Below are positions 51,678 through 62,470 of a stretch of 64,000 bases of DNA, piece by piece (the first letter of the stretch is position 1; every line of letters begins with the position of its first letter). The notes below the pieces were generated by a model. The model saw only the letters and a list, made by a program, of their open reading frames with translations, ran no database searches and was not told the DNA's origin. This DNA is from Seriola aureovittata (lineage: Eukaryota; Chordata; Actinopteri; Carangiformes; Carangidae), in the NCBI RefSeq assembly GCF_021018895.1, contig NC_079366.1:27377270-27441269 (forward strand), written 5' to 3'. Both the position numbers and the translations under genes were made by a program.

Positions 51678-54600
51678 GCACTGGATTCTTGTTATGAACT
51701 GTTTCTGTGTAAGAAACTGGTAAATGTTGGTCTGAAGTGTGTGTGTATGTGTGCATTTGTAATTCACAGAGGCAGTGAGTGTGAAAAGTATGTGTGTGTT
51801 TTCAGGGTTTTAGTCTCTGGCATTTGACACGCTCGGTTAAGTGAGAGCGCAGGAGATCAGATCAATTTAGAGTTTGGTGCTGATGTGAAGAAACCTCGAC
51901 TTGCTTCTTCAAGGTCACCACTGATCTCATACCACCGGATGCATAGTGGCAAAAGGCAGCCGGCAACCATCCCGTCCACTTAGGACCGCTTTAGATCTCG
52001 CTGCTTGTGAAGAAGGTGCATCTGTGACAAGACCAGATTCATTATATCCTCCTTACACTCTCCTGCCTGCATTCTATCTCCTCTATTTGCCCTTTATTAA
52101 TTCTTAAAAAATCTCAACTACTTGCTGTTTGCCTGCGACTTCTTTATTTTCTTTTATATCAAGACAAACTACTCTTTCACAAATGGCCACTGGGGCTGAT
52201 TCCAGAACAAATCTGCCATCTTCACTATACAACATAAAAAAAAACAAAAAAACAAGAACAGCATCTCTGGTCATTTTAATCACCCGCCGGAGACTACAGC
52301 TGCTTGTGTGGATGACATTCAACATATGAGAAAGTCTTCTACTAAAGGGGCTGCAATCAATATTTTTTTATATAAACAACTGATCACATGATTAGTTGCA
52401 TGTGAAAGGGGTTGCTTGTAGCGTCAAATCCACAGAGAGTTATCACCTGACTCTGCAGTTCCTCTCAGCTCTATGCAGCTCACTCTCACCGCTCTCATCA
52501 GCAAGCAGCTGCTTTCATTTATAAACCTGCTTTATGCTACCTGCCCAGCACCAAAGTTAACACACAAAGTTAGCAACTGCCTGGTGAACATGGCGGAGCA
52601 TTTGGCAGCTAAATAGTCAAATGTTTGTCCAGAAAGGGAGAGAATATTTGACTAACATTTGCCAGATGGATGCAAACAGAATTTCAAAAACAATACTCAG
52701 CTCTGTTGACAGGTTTATCTAATCATTTTCACCATCAACTACTGGTGTCCTGTCTCCACCCTCTTAATCTCTACTGAAAAGTTCTACTTGTCAACTGCTT
52801 ATGTGTCCAAGCTATGGGGTGTTTTTCTATCAGACACTTTAACCAAAGCTAAAAATCATTACTGTCTCCCAGCTGGCCAGTGTTTCACCTCTCAGAATTA
52901 CAGAAAGGGAAGCGGCCTGACAAAATTACCAGAGACTTACCAACCACAGCCAAACTACCAGCAACCCTGTGTAAATGTAAACCTCCACCTTTAGATTTAA
53001 CTACTAAGACTCACAGTATGTCTTAATTGTTTCCACTGACGGACTCAAGGGGGGCTTGTATCATTCTTAGTCTTAAACGGAGCTGATAGTCCCCCTCCCT
53101 TAAGGCATTCATCTTTATTGAGACATTAAGAATAATAAGATCCAGAGTAATGGAGACACAGGAGAGAGGGTTTGGTCAGGATTTGAACATCAGGACAGAG
53201 AATTTGCTTTCAAGCTGAGCCAAGCTGCTAATTAGCAACACTTATGTTTTGACATTAACAATAAATCACACCAGACAGTTTGTTGTGTTACGCTGTGTAG
53301 TGGCAACTCTGTGACAACCAGATTTCTCTTCTCTTCTCTTCTCTTCTCTTCTCTTCTCTTCTCTTCTCTTCTCTTCTCTTCTCTTCTCTTCTCTTCTCTT
53401 TTCTTCTCTTCTCTTCTCTTCTCTTCTCTTCTCTCTTTTCTTCTCTTCTCTTCTCTTCTCTTTTCTTATCTTCTCTTCTTTTCTCTTCTCTCTCTTCTCT
53501 TCTCTTCTCTTTTCTTCTCTTCTTTTCTCTTCTCTTTTCTTCTCTTCTCTTCTCTTCTCTTCTCTTCTCTTCTCTTCTCTTCTCTTCATCACAAAAGCCA
53601 CAGTAGAAAGACTGTTGGAGCTGTTAAGTCTATTTAGACAGGTATGGCCATAATGTGATTTCACCAACTGCATCCTGGGAATAAAGTTAAATAAACAAAA
53701 AAAAAATCTCACATAAGAAAATGTTGCTGAAAAAACAGGATAGACATTCAGACATAAAAAAACATCAACTGACAGATTGTTTATTTTAGAAGCACATGGA
53801 AAAGGCATCGCCTCAAGCTCCATGAAGGTCTTTTAGCTTTACATTACATAACAGAATCCTAATTAACATCTTGGTTGTGTTTGTTCGTCAGACAACTGGA
53901 GTGGAGCTGCTGATGAAATGTGTCAACATCCCAGAGACCAATGACAGCGTGGTGAGTCCAGCCATTCTCCGTCCTCCATCCTGTCTCCACCTCACTGCTT
54001 ATAGCATTACCAGCAGCCATGTTGAGTGCGGGCTGAATTATGTTGAATGTCGCTTGCCTGCAGATACTTTGTAAGGCAACCAACCATTTTAAGCTTCTTT
54101 ATTGTTCTAAAATTCACTATAACACGTGGGTGGTGAGTGTTGGAGTCCATCACTCAGTGTGGAAGACGTTTTCCCAGACATATAATATTGTTAGTTTCTC
54201 ATCTGTATTCGGTAAGCAATAGGGCAGCATTGTAGGAAGAACATTAAAGGCCTTGCCAAAGAAAATAGGAAGTTTAAAAGCATGTAATTTGACTAAATCT
54301 CCATGTATAACACCTCTTCTTTTCCCTCCTTCCCTCTGCTTTCCCCTCCAGGAGCTCTACATAATAGACTCTGCAGGGAAGGAGACATTAGTGGAAGCCT
54401 GCGAGAAAATGGTGAGAGTTTCTCCATTTGCATGAAACTAGTAACAACCCACCATCCAGGGCTCCACATCCCCACGTATATAAAAGTACAAACACGGGAG
54501 AGCTACTGTTGTATTATTTATTTTGTCACAGAAGTGGAAAGAAGTTAGTTGATGTGATTTTAACTTTTTCTCATTATGAAACCCACACAACCCTTCCCAC

Positions 54601-55771
54601 CTCATCACCACCCGTCATCCCCCTCTTCCACAGTGGGGTGAGCTGTCGCTGCTGTGCCTGGTTTTTGACCTGACCAGTGAGCAATCTTTTGCCAACTGCA
54701 GCCGCTGGATGGAGAGAGTCCGTGCCCACTGCCAAGGTCTCCAGGTTCCAGGTGACACACCCTAAAGGTCAAAGCATTTGTGGAGCATTGGCACGCTGTC
54801 AGAAATTATTCAAATATGAAGTCACTCTGAATCATTTTCATGTCTTTTGAAAAAAAGTTATATAATATCTTGGACTACAGCCTGAATGATACTGGATTTT
54901 GAGGCTGATACAGATAACGATATTTAAGACAGACAATCAGACGGCAGAATTATCCAAATTTGTTTTTTAAATATTAACAAATAATTATTTTTATAAAGAT
55001 TCTTTAACGTTTTAGTGGAACATTGAGTGGGACATTTTACTGTTGAACATGGTATAATGGAGACACTATTTCAAATGATCTCAAACATATTTTTTAAACC
55101 AATCTATGGCTGATAATGACAACATTGGTGGAACAGAAACATAAACTATATATGGACTATTGTGCATTTTTAGAGGAGGAGGCCATCCAGGTCATGGCCG
55201 TAAGTGATGCATAGGTTGTCCAATTTTAACCTTCTTGGTGTATTATCAAGTGCAATAGCAATGTTTATATTGTGGCCATGTACTGTAAATATCTTGATTT
55301 ATACTTACATAATAGTGCAGATATTTTTCAGGTAGATGTTCACTTTTGCTTGAGTGACTTAAGCTTGTTTTTAAGTGAACAAGTGCATTTGTGTGTGTTT
55401 CAGGTGTGCTGGTGGGCAACAAGTCAGACCTGTCTGCCAGAAGGGAGGTACAGGCATCCGTGGCCCAGGAATGGGCCCAGAGCCAGGGGTTGGAGTACCA
55501 CGAGACATCAGCCGTGAGTGTAGTTCAGTGTACAACACACTATATTGCGCCCTTACTTGGCTCGGTGGGGAGATAGTGGACATTCACTAAAATACCATGA
55601 CACCTGTTTTTGTGTATGAGAACAAAACAGTGACATTTGACAGCATTATTCACTGTGTGTCCGCAGAGGGAAATGGAGAACTGCGACGCACCGCTCCTCA
55701 GTTTAGCCCGGGCCTTCCACTCTCTGTATCAAGAACGCCGGGAGACCATCCAGAACCTAAGTCCAGGCTAG
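48046..55771 (+). CDS. ift27: IFT27 (RABL4), Rab-like GTPase of IFT-B, 7 coding exons
   Basis: Small GTPase subunit of the intraflagellar transport B complex. In other vertebrates it pairs with IFT25 and is needed for BBSome exit from cilia. Exons of 34, 80, 60, 60, 118, 110 and 105 nt close in phase to 188 residues (human 186). The start MVKLRARCLLAG matches human MVKLAAKCILAG. G1 P-loop is GDAAVGKS (residues 12-19), followed by Thr39/Thr40 after the switch. G3 is DSAGKE (64-69), where Ras-type Gln is Lys as in human IFT27. G4 is NKSD (123-126), G5 ETSA (151-154). There is no C-terminal Cys, so it is not prenylated, as known for the family. Divergent from SYNGR1, with an X-box in its promoter. 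Confidence 0.97.
48533..48579. repeat. (TG)n microsatellite forming IFT27 exon 2 acceptor tract
   Basis: About 23 TG units running into the TAG acceptor with no intervening pyrimidine tract. Confidence 0.98.
48582..48661 (+). CDS. ift27: IFT27 coding exon 2 (residues 12-38), P-loop
   Basis: Encodes GDAAVGKSALSHMFHSDGT and LFQKNYSM. The acceptor TAG terminates a (TG)23 tract directly. Donor ATG|GTGAGG. Skipping it would remove the nucleotide-binding P-loop and shift the frame. Confidence 0.97.
49883..49934. repeat. (GT)n microsatellite
   Basis: About 26 units in IFT27 intron 2. Confidence 0.98.
51031..51055. repeat. (CATT)n microsatellite
   Basis: About six units in IFT27 intron 2. Confidence 0.95.
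51590..51672. repeat. (TG)n microsatellite
   Basis: About 41 units, adjacent to the high-complexity block at 51.46-51.585 kb. Confidence 0.98.
53324..53586. repeat. (CTCTT)n pentanucleotide array
   Basis: About 260 bp, nearly pure pyrimidine on the IFT27 sense strand, with CTTTT, CTC and a single TTATC interruption. It ends 305 bp above the exon 3 acceptor. Confidence 0.98.
53892..53951 (+). CDS. ift27: IFT27 coding exon 3 (residues 39-58)
   Basis: TTGVELLMKCVNIPETNDSV, matching human [20 protein letters not shown]. Acceptor CGTCAG, donor GTG|GTGAGT, phase 0 on both sides. Confidence 0.96.
54352..54411 (+). CDS. ift27: IFT27 coding exon 4 (residues 59-78), G3 motif
   Basis: ELYIIDSAGKETLVEACEKM. 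Contains the DSAGKE version of the switch II motif. Acceptor CTCCAG after a strong pyrimidine tract, donor ATG|GTGAGA. Confidence 0.96.
54634..54751 (+). CDS. ift27: IFT27 coding exon 5 (residues 79-118)
   Basis: Encodes WGELSLLCLVFDLTSEQSFA, NCSRWMERVRAHC and QGLQVP. Acceptor TCCACAG, donor CCAG|GTGACA, a weak donor (GTGACA). Confidence 0.96.
55404..55513 (+). CDS. ift27: IFT27 coding exon 6 (residues 118-154), G4 and G5
   Basis: Encodes GVLVGNKSDLSARREVQASV and EWAQSQGLEYHETSA. Acceptor TTTCAG, donor GCC|GTGAGT, phase 0. Confidence 0.97.
55667..55771 (+). CDS. ift27: IFT27 terminal exon 7 (residues 155-188)
   Basis: Encodes REMENCDAPLLSLARAFHSL and YQERRETIQNLSPG, then TAG. It matches human [21 protein letters not shown]. 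No prenylation motif. Confidence 0.96.
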   Translation, partial: REMENCDAPLLSLARAFHSLYQERRETIQNLSPG

Positions 55772-55782
55772 ACCCATTCCCG

Positions 55783-55784
<2 letters not shown>

Positions 55785-55846
<62 letters not shown>
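55785..55846. repeat. (CA)31 microsatellite in IFT27 3' UTR
   Basis: Starts 13 nt after the stop codon. Confidence 0.98.
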
Positions 55847-55847
<1 letters not shown>

Positions 55848-56001
55848 CTTGACTTTTCACCAGTAGGATAGTAGGCACAGGATATCTGTTCAGAGACTTT
55901 AATAAGCTTTATGGATAATACATGTGAGGATGTGAGGCAATTCAAAGAAATCCTGTGTTCTTTTGTACCAGCCTTCTTCAGAATATTTTTATACGCCATT
56001 G

Positions 56002-56007
56002 AATAAA
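56002..56007 (+). terminator. ift27: Poly(A) signal AATAAA for IFT27
   Basis: First canonical AATAAA after the stop, 231 nt downstream, followed by a GT-rich stretch (GGGTTGGTCGTGTTTTC) that fits the downstream element. Confidence 0.65.
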
Positions 56008-56428
56008 GTAGTTTTTCTTTGACAGTCAGCGGGTTGGTCGTGTTTTCTCTTATCTGCTCTTCCCCTCTGAGTGCACAGATAGTGGGGTTTACTTTCACAG
56101 TCATGGTCAGGTCAAAACCACGATGAGACTCCAGCTCAATGTGGAGGGAAGTGTGTCCCTCTTCTCCTCTCCTCTGCATAGATATCTGCCACTGATTTCA
56201 GGTGGGACGAAGGTTTAAAATTACAGTTATTTATTATCTCCTCCCCTCCCCTTTTTAATGTATTCTCTTTATCTCAATGTCACTTTGATCTTGGCCTCAT
56301 CTTCCTTTTGTGCTTCTTTCCTCATCTCTTTTCTCTCTGCCTCACTTTCTCTGTCTCTCTGCCTTTATCAGTTTCTCCCTGGTTTGTTTCTTTTTTAAAA
56401 CTTGTCCTTCTCACTTTCTGTCTCGTCC

Positions 56429-56467
<39 letters not shown>

Positions 56468-58477
56468 GTTGTGTTCACTCCCCAGCTGCAGCCCGCTCAC
56501 ATCATTTCAGTCGTGTCCCTGGTTCGGCGCTAACAACCAGTAATCACCGTTTTAATCAGCGGTCTCCCATTCAAACCAGGTCAAAGCCACGTCCTTGTTC
56601 TCTCCCTGCCTCTCAGACCAGCTGCCACCATTCAAATGAGGGCGCGCTAGTTCAAATCAGACACAATGGTTTTTATCTCATTAAGCACCATATTGAAAGT
56701 GACTGTGCTTGTAATGATGATGAGACACTCTCTGTCCTGTTGCGGATGCAGTCACTGAATATGATTTTTGATCATTCTTTCTTTCCAGTTTTCTGTATCA
56801 GTATGTTGAGAACATATGAAGTTATTAGATAACACACAAAGGAACTTATTGGGCAACTTCTTTCCAGTGGAATGAAAACTGATTTGTAATGAGGATCTTT
56901 ACAAAATCTGTATTTAACAACTTGTAATTGTTATTGCAGCACAGTGTTTTTCTACTCCTTGAGTGGGTGATCATAATTATAGCAATTAGGATCTTGTTCT
57001 CGTTCTTTCTGTCCTTATTGTTGTTTTGTTAGTAATGTGTGTGACGGTGTCTGCATGTTGTTTTCTGGTGTGTCAGGTTGTTGTCTTTCTTTTTTTCCCC
57101 GGCATATGGAAACAAAATCCAAATAATAGCAGTATTGTCTGTCACATCACAGCGCTTTGTGTACCAGTATGTAGATTTTACATCTGTTCCCTTTATTTGT
57201 GCCCAATAACGTGCATATGAATACGTGTAATGTGTGTGCCATTGCCAACCACAGTGGTTTCCTTCAGTGCTGAATTAAAGCTGAGCATGTAATGTAAATA
57301 AGGACACATGCACACAAGAAAAGGTGTAACACAAGCTCTTGATTATCCCTGGAAAATTACTCTGAGCTCACTTCAGCTGTATCCCACAGTCTGTCTTCTA
57401 TTCATTTGAAATGGAGCATCAAGCCTTGGGTATATCACTTAATAACATCACAGGATAGAGTGTGGGCTGTTGCTTATTGCTTTGGGAGAGACTTCTTCAT
57501 TTCCACAGATATTGAAACGGGTGGTCTGATATCACAAGAAATATCAGGCCCAGTCTATTTTGGTGGCTCTCTTATTATTACTCAGTCATCGGTACCATCT
57601 TAAAGCAGTCAATCCCTTTCAGTAATTAGTATTCAAAACATGTGCAGACGCACAGCACAGCAGGAACAACTGCTGTTCACCTTTTAGCCGCAAGAGAGGG
57701 CACAAGTGGTCACTGCAAAGCTGAGCTCTGCAGCAGGTGATAGAAGTTCAATTTATGATGTTTCTGACAGCGGGGTGACAGTCACAGTTTGTCTTCATAG
57801 TTTGGTTAAATTCAAACTATGAATTTAAAAAGTAGAACTAAACACTACCTTATAATGTGTAGTAATTAATGCAGGGTCTTTGCAGTATTCAGCATACCAC
57901 TAAAGAATATTTTAAAACTGGTAATGCATTGCATATTAATGCTTACATGTGCCATTAGGTTTGTGCTTTTATTTAAAGCATAAGTGCTTGTATTTTATCA
58001 TGCATGGCCCCAGTGGGCACAGCACTACTGTAGTGCTGCCATGCTCTTTCTCACCGCATTAACAATGTGCTTTTGTGCAGCCATACAGCAAGGAGATACT
58101 CTGTGCTTTTATCATTCTTTTTTAGTGCACTTATGAAAAGGTTAAAGAAAATCTGTAAAGGAGTGCTGCATACAGCCCAGAAATGATGATGCAATTTAAA
58201 TGCATAGACCTCTGTGCATTAAAGCCGAAGGTCTAACAACTGATTGGCTACCACTCATTACTTTACATACAAAGTTTCAACTGCTTCATCTTACATCCCC
58301 ATTTGTGCAGTACATTTTGTGAGTGGTGCACCCAAATGTATGAGCTAGGCTAACATTTGCAGACACCTCCAGCATATCTCTGAACAATAAATTATCTTTT
58401 CTGTGGTGCTGAGAGGTCAATTCAATAGTTTAGAAATTTATAAATAGTTAATTAATTTTTTAGTTAATTATCATCAA

Positions 58478-58953
58478 TTAAAGGTCCTATATTTTACACT
58501 TTTCTGGTGTTTTATTTCAAGTGTTGATCCATAAGAAGATATATTTGTTGTTTTAAGAACCAAAAACCATTTCAGTGTAGTTTTACATCTCCTCTCTCAG
58601 GCTTCTCTCTGGAGCTCTAGCAACAACAGGTCGGTGAACCAATCAGAAGAGAGTCTCTGAGCCTAAACACTCAGAGAAACCAAATCCTGCAAGGTCAGAT
58701 GGTGGGTCAGTTTGGGCAGGTCGGGCAGGTCTTGGGGGCATGGCTGAGAGCGGTGACTGCTTTTTTTGTGACATCACAAAGTTACAGAAGTCATGATGAC
58801 TCATTTTAAGGCTCAGTCTCTGAATACAGGCTGTGTGCATTTCTCTCTGGACTGAGCGCTTTGATACTTTCACAGTATTAATATAGAACCTAGACCTGCT
58901 TTATAATCAAAGAAGACATAGAAATCTACCTTTATACAATATGGAACCTTTAA
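58478..58953. repeat. MITE with TTAA ends
   Basis: Starts TTAAAGGTCCTATATT and ends AATATGGAACCTTTAA (written with one gap: ACAATATGGAACCTTTAA), so the ends are inverted repeats bounded by TTAA on both sides. It is 476 bp with no coding capacity. TTAA at both ends is the target site of piggyBac-type elements, but the class is inference. Confidence 0.65.
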
Positions 58954-59570
58954 AACTGGTTGAATTTATTTGATTGAAAGCAGAGCCTGAGCTGCCTTAT
59001 TGAAAGTCTTCTCAAGTACCAAAAGTTGAGTACTAATTAGTAAGTTTGGATAAAACATAATTTATTTATTTACACTTGGATTACTTTGAAATGCCATGCT
59101 CAAATTTTACTAATTATGCTCGTTTTTTTCCTATATTTCATATAGAAATGCATAAAGTATGTTTGGTGATCAGCCGGTGACTCCATTATAAAACTGACTG
59201 TGATTGGCCCCAGTGTGCATCTCTACACATCATATCTATGCAAGGTCTAAGTCTGCCTTGGGACATCAGGGCTTTATTTCAGCTATATTTCACTGCAGTG
59301 CTCCTCACCCAAACAAACACTAACACACAGTTTTGTATTCATGACACAGCCTGAGCACAGGGCGAAGAGTTGCAGCTCATATCTTACACCTACACTTGCT
59401 CTTTTTCTGATTCTCGCACTCTGTTTCTGCAGATCAGCTCTCCGTCTGTCTGGTGACTTTCTCTCTTATTTCCTCAATCTGACACTCCAAATTATATATA
59501 ACTCATATTAATGTGCTCATTTGGCTGAATTTAAAGTGAACTGACATCAACCTTGGTCTCTCTCTTGCTC

Positions 59571-59641
<71 letters not shown>
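59571..59641. repeat. (TG)n microsatellite
   Basis: About 34 units with one TTT interruption. Confidence 0.98.
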
Positions 59642-59642
<1 letters not shown>

Positions 59643-60165
59643 TAAGCATGGCTTGTTCCATAGCCCCTAACTGTCCGTGACCTAAAAAGCTTGCTAATTG
59701 CAGGTGAGCGAGGACACAGCAGCTGTTCCCCCAAACCTGCTACCCTCCTGTCTGAACTGCAGCGTGACAAAAAATCAGCCCTAATGCCTCCAAGCTCACC
59801 TGCAAAACAGCAGAAATATTTCATTACATTGTTTTCTGCCGTCTCAGAAACGTGACGCCCTGTCTCGCAAAAATTGTCCGATAGCAGCTCAAAATATTCA
59901 CATTTGATTCACATTTTAAAGGACACTAGATCCCTTATAGGTGCTGTATTTAAAAATCTTGAAAGAAAGCAAGCCAACAGACATACAGTGAAACCATGGC
60001 CTGTAGAGACCAGCAATGGCTGCATGTTTTGTTGGTTTATGGTACAAATATTAACATCTCAAAAGTCATTTGCAAAAGATATATTATAAATTTCAACAAA
60101 TAGCATCCTCAGTTCCTTAGATAAAGAAAACCCTTTTATTTATTTACTTTTGCTTGATACCCTTT

Positions 60166-60440
60166 AAAAGAATAGTTCAACATTTTGGTAAGTGTGCTCA
60201 TTTTCTTTTAGGTGAACAGATATCTTAGCAGCCAGGTATCTTAGCTTAACATAAAGACAGGTAATGAAATCTGCCTTCCAGCACCTCTAAAGCTCATTAA
60301 TTAACATCTCATATCTGATTTGTTTAATCCATACAAAAACCAAAGTGCAACAACAACAGTTTGTGATTTTATGGGGGGGTTGTGTGCCAGACTATTTCTT
60401 GGCCGGTAGCGGTAACTTCCTGCAGATGCACCGCAGGTTG
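60166..60440 (+). repeat. Foldback/MITE-like element, copy D (partial)
   Basis: Begins TTAAAAGAATAGTTCAACAT and carries TATCTTAGCTTAACATAAAG, TTCCAGCACCTCTAAAGCTC and AGACTATTTCTTGGCCGGTA, the same order as in copy A and in the known percomorph repeat. It has lost its right end. Confidence 0.75.
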
Positions 60441-61117
60441 TGTAAAGACTCCTCCCATCCAAAACAAAAGCAATAGTTCTCATTCTGTCTTTAAGTCATT
60501 GATTTTTGAATCTGTGCAATAGCATGAGATCTGATTGGCCAGGACCAGTGTTACATGTTGGAGGAATTGCATGTGTGAGGATTAAGTCACAATGCATTGT
60601 TTAAATGTAAATTTAACTAGTCACTATATGGTAAAGGTTTTATTTATCAAATCATAAATTGGTCCCATATACACTGGTTTAGAGTCATACTGATGTTAGT
60701 CTTGTGCTGCAATGCAGAAAGTCAACAAACTTTACCCTCTACTGCATTTATGGTGCTAAAATAGACTGGTGTGGAAGATTGATGCACGCTGGTGAGGTCA
60801 TCGTATTCAAATACTAATAGGAGAAAATTTTCATGTACCTCCACACCAGAGGGGGGCAGTGTGATGCTGCTCGAGTCAGGGCTGAACAACGGCTCCCTCC
60901 ACTCCTTTTTCTCTCTCCTCCCTCCCTCCTCTTCCCTCCCTCGCTCGCCTCTCTTCAGTAATCACAGCAGTACTGCAGAGAGACATGCCAGCCACTTTGA
61001 TCATCACACCAGGGGAGGAGAGAGAGAGAGAGAGAAAGAGAGAGCGAGGGAGGGAAGGAGGGATGGAGGAAGAGAAGGAGAAGGAAAGAGAGAGGGAGCA
61101 CACAGAGACAGAGTATC

Positions 61118-61240
61118 ATGCAGCAGGACATCGAGGCTGATGTTGAAGAATTTGACATTTATTCTACAGCTGATGGAACGGCAGGTCGGCCAGCTAACAG
61201 GGAGATAAGAGAGGGAGTGGGTGAACGAGTGAGTGAATGA
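61118..61240 (+). other. Short open frame after a purine-rich leader
   Basis: 40 codons beginning MQQDIEADVEEFDIY and ending at TGA. It overlaps a good donor (CGA|GTGAGT at 61229) and follows a GA-rich stretch like many neuronal 5' UTRs. I recognise no family and see no second exon, so it may be chance. Confidence 0.15.
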
Positions 61241-62470
61241 CAGTGAAGAGGGACAGAACAGTGAGTGAGTTTTTGAATGAATGAGCGAACAAGGATGTGA
61301 ATATGGGGAGTGAATGAACGACTGAATCACTGAAAGTGACAGAGTGAATAAGGAAATGATAGAGTGAATAAATGATGGAGTCATTTGAAAATTTAAAAAA
61401 ACAGGAGAAAGACAAAGGACAAGGGGTTGATTGTATACTTTTACCAATGGATTAAGAACAGTGTAACAGCATTAATAAATCCCACTAACATGTTATGATA
61501 CACAGCGTTTGCATCCTGACGAAGTCCTGCCTGTGCTGCATTTTCTTTCCCACCATTAACCCAGTAAGATAAAACTATTCTGTAAGAAAATATGCAATAT
61601 GAGACAGTGAAGCTGAGGCTATAGCATAGAGCTATATGCTATAGAAATAGAGAGCCTATTCATTATGATGTGTGTATGATGACATTGTATGCTATGCCAG
61701 CTATTCCACTGAAACGTGGACGTATTACAGTAAAGTCCAACTGAAATCACGCACCTGCACCAATTTGCACCTTTTAGCATCTAAACGTATCAATGTTCAC
61801 ATCTAAAGCTTTTGAAGCTCTTCACTAGCCAACGAGCTATCTAGTCTGCATGTTCGCAATGCACTTTTTCCATTGGCAAGAAAGTGAAGACCCATCGGTG
61901 GCAAACTAATTTTGTTTGTCGCTGCGGGCGTGTCAACATTCTCCAGCTTCCGAGTAGTGACTTTGACTTTGACCAATCAGTACAAAATACAAAAAGAGAG
62001 ATCCCAGAACTACAATGGCGAGCTAACGATCAGCAGACTTTGTCCAAGCTTGCAAAGAAAAGAAAGAAAAAAAGCTTCACAGCCCAACTGCATTGTGTTT
62101 TCTTTTTTGGCAAAACCCTATGGAGCTTCCAGACAAACTTCACCCACTTTTACATTATGTTTAAATTGCTCGTCTTTCAACCCTCCCTTTTTTCGTGTTG
62201 CTGAACATCCTCACATGACCTACTGTCCCACAATCCTTTGAGAGACAATTCATTTGTCTTCACTAAGCGTTGTGTTGCACCACGTTCAGTGGGTCTTAAC
62301 CATCGGACCTTTCGTCCTTCAAAGGGTTAAATTGACGAACCTAACCCTGATTCTGTCTTTCTCTCAGTTTATCGCTCTCTCTCGTCTTTCTCTGTCGATT
62401 TCTTGCTAAAATGCTGTGAGTCTTAACATTGTGTTCTTGGACCAAACATGATACAACAATGACTTGTTCT

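Larger units (their letters stand above)
48662..53891 (+). other. IFT27 intron 2
   Basis: 5.2 kb with (GT)n at 49.88 and 51.59 kb, (CATT)n at 51.03 kb and a long (CTCTT)n at 53.3 kb. The stretch 51.46-51.585 kb is high-complexity and could be a conserved non-coding element. No nested exon was found. Confidence 0.65.
55772..56025 (+). other. ift27: IFT27 3' UTR (probable)
   Basis: Begins with (CA)31 at 55785-55846, then unique sequence to AATAAA at 56002-56007 (TTGAATAAAGTAG). The end is placed about 20 nt beyond that signal by inference. Confidence 0.65.
56026..62470. other. Intergenic DNA right of IFT27
   Basis: 6.4 kb with (CT)n at 56.434-56.465 kb, a MITE at 58.48 kb, (TG)n at 59.57 kb, foldback copy D at 60.17 kb and a purine-rich block at 61.02-61.1 kb. 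No recognisable protein exon was found. Confidence 0.6.

Noticed and set aside
53266..53823. 185-residue Glu/Arg/Lys frame on minus
   Set aside because: A translation of the CTCTT array.
61884..62241. About 106-residue plus-strand frames
   Set aside because: No motif, no splice context, Phe/Lys-rich low-bias codons; they overlap each other in two frames, typical of chance.
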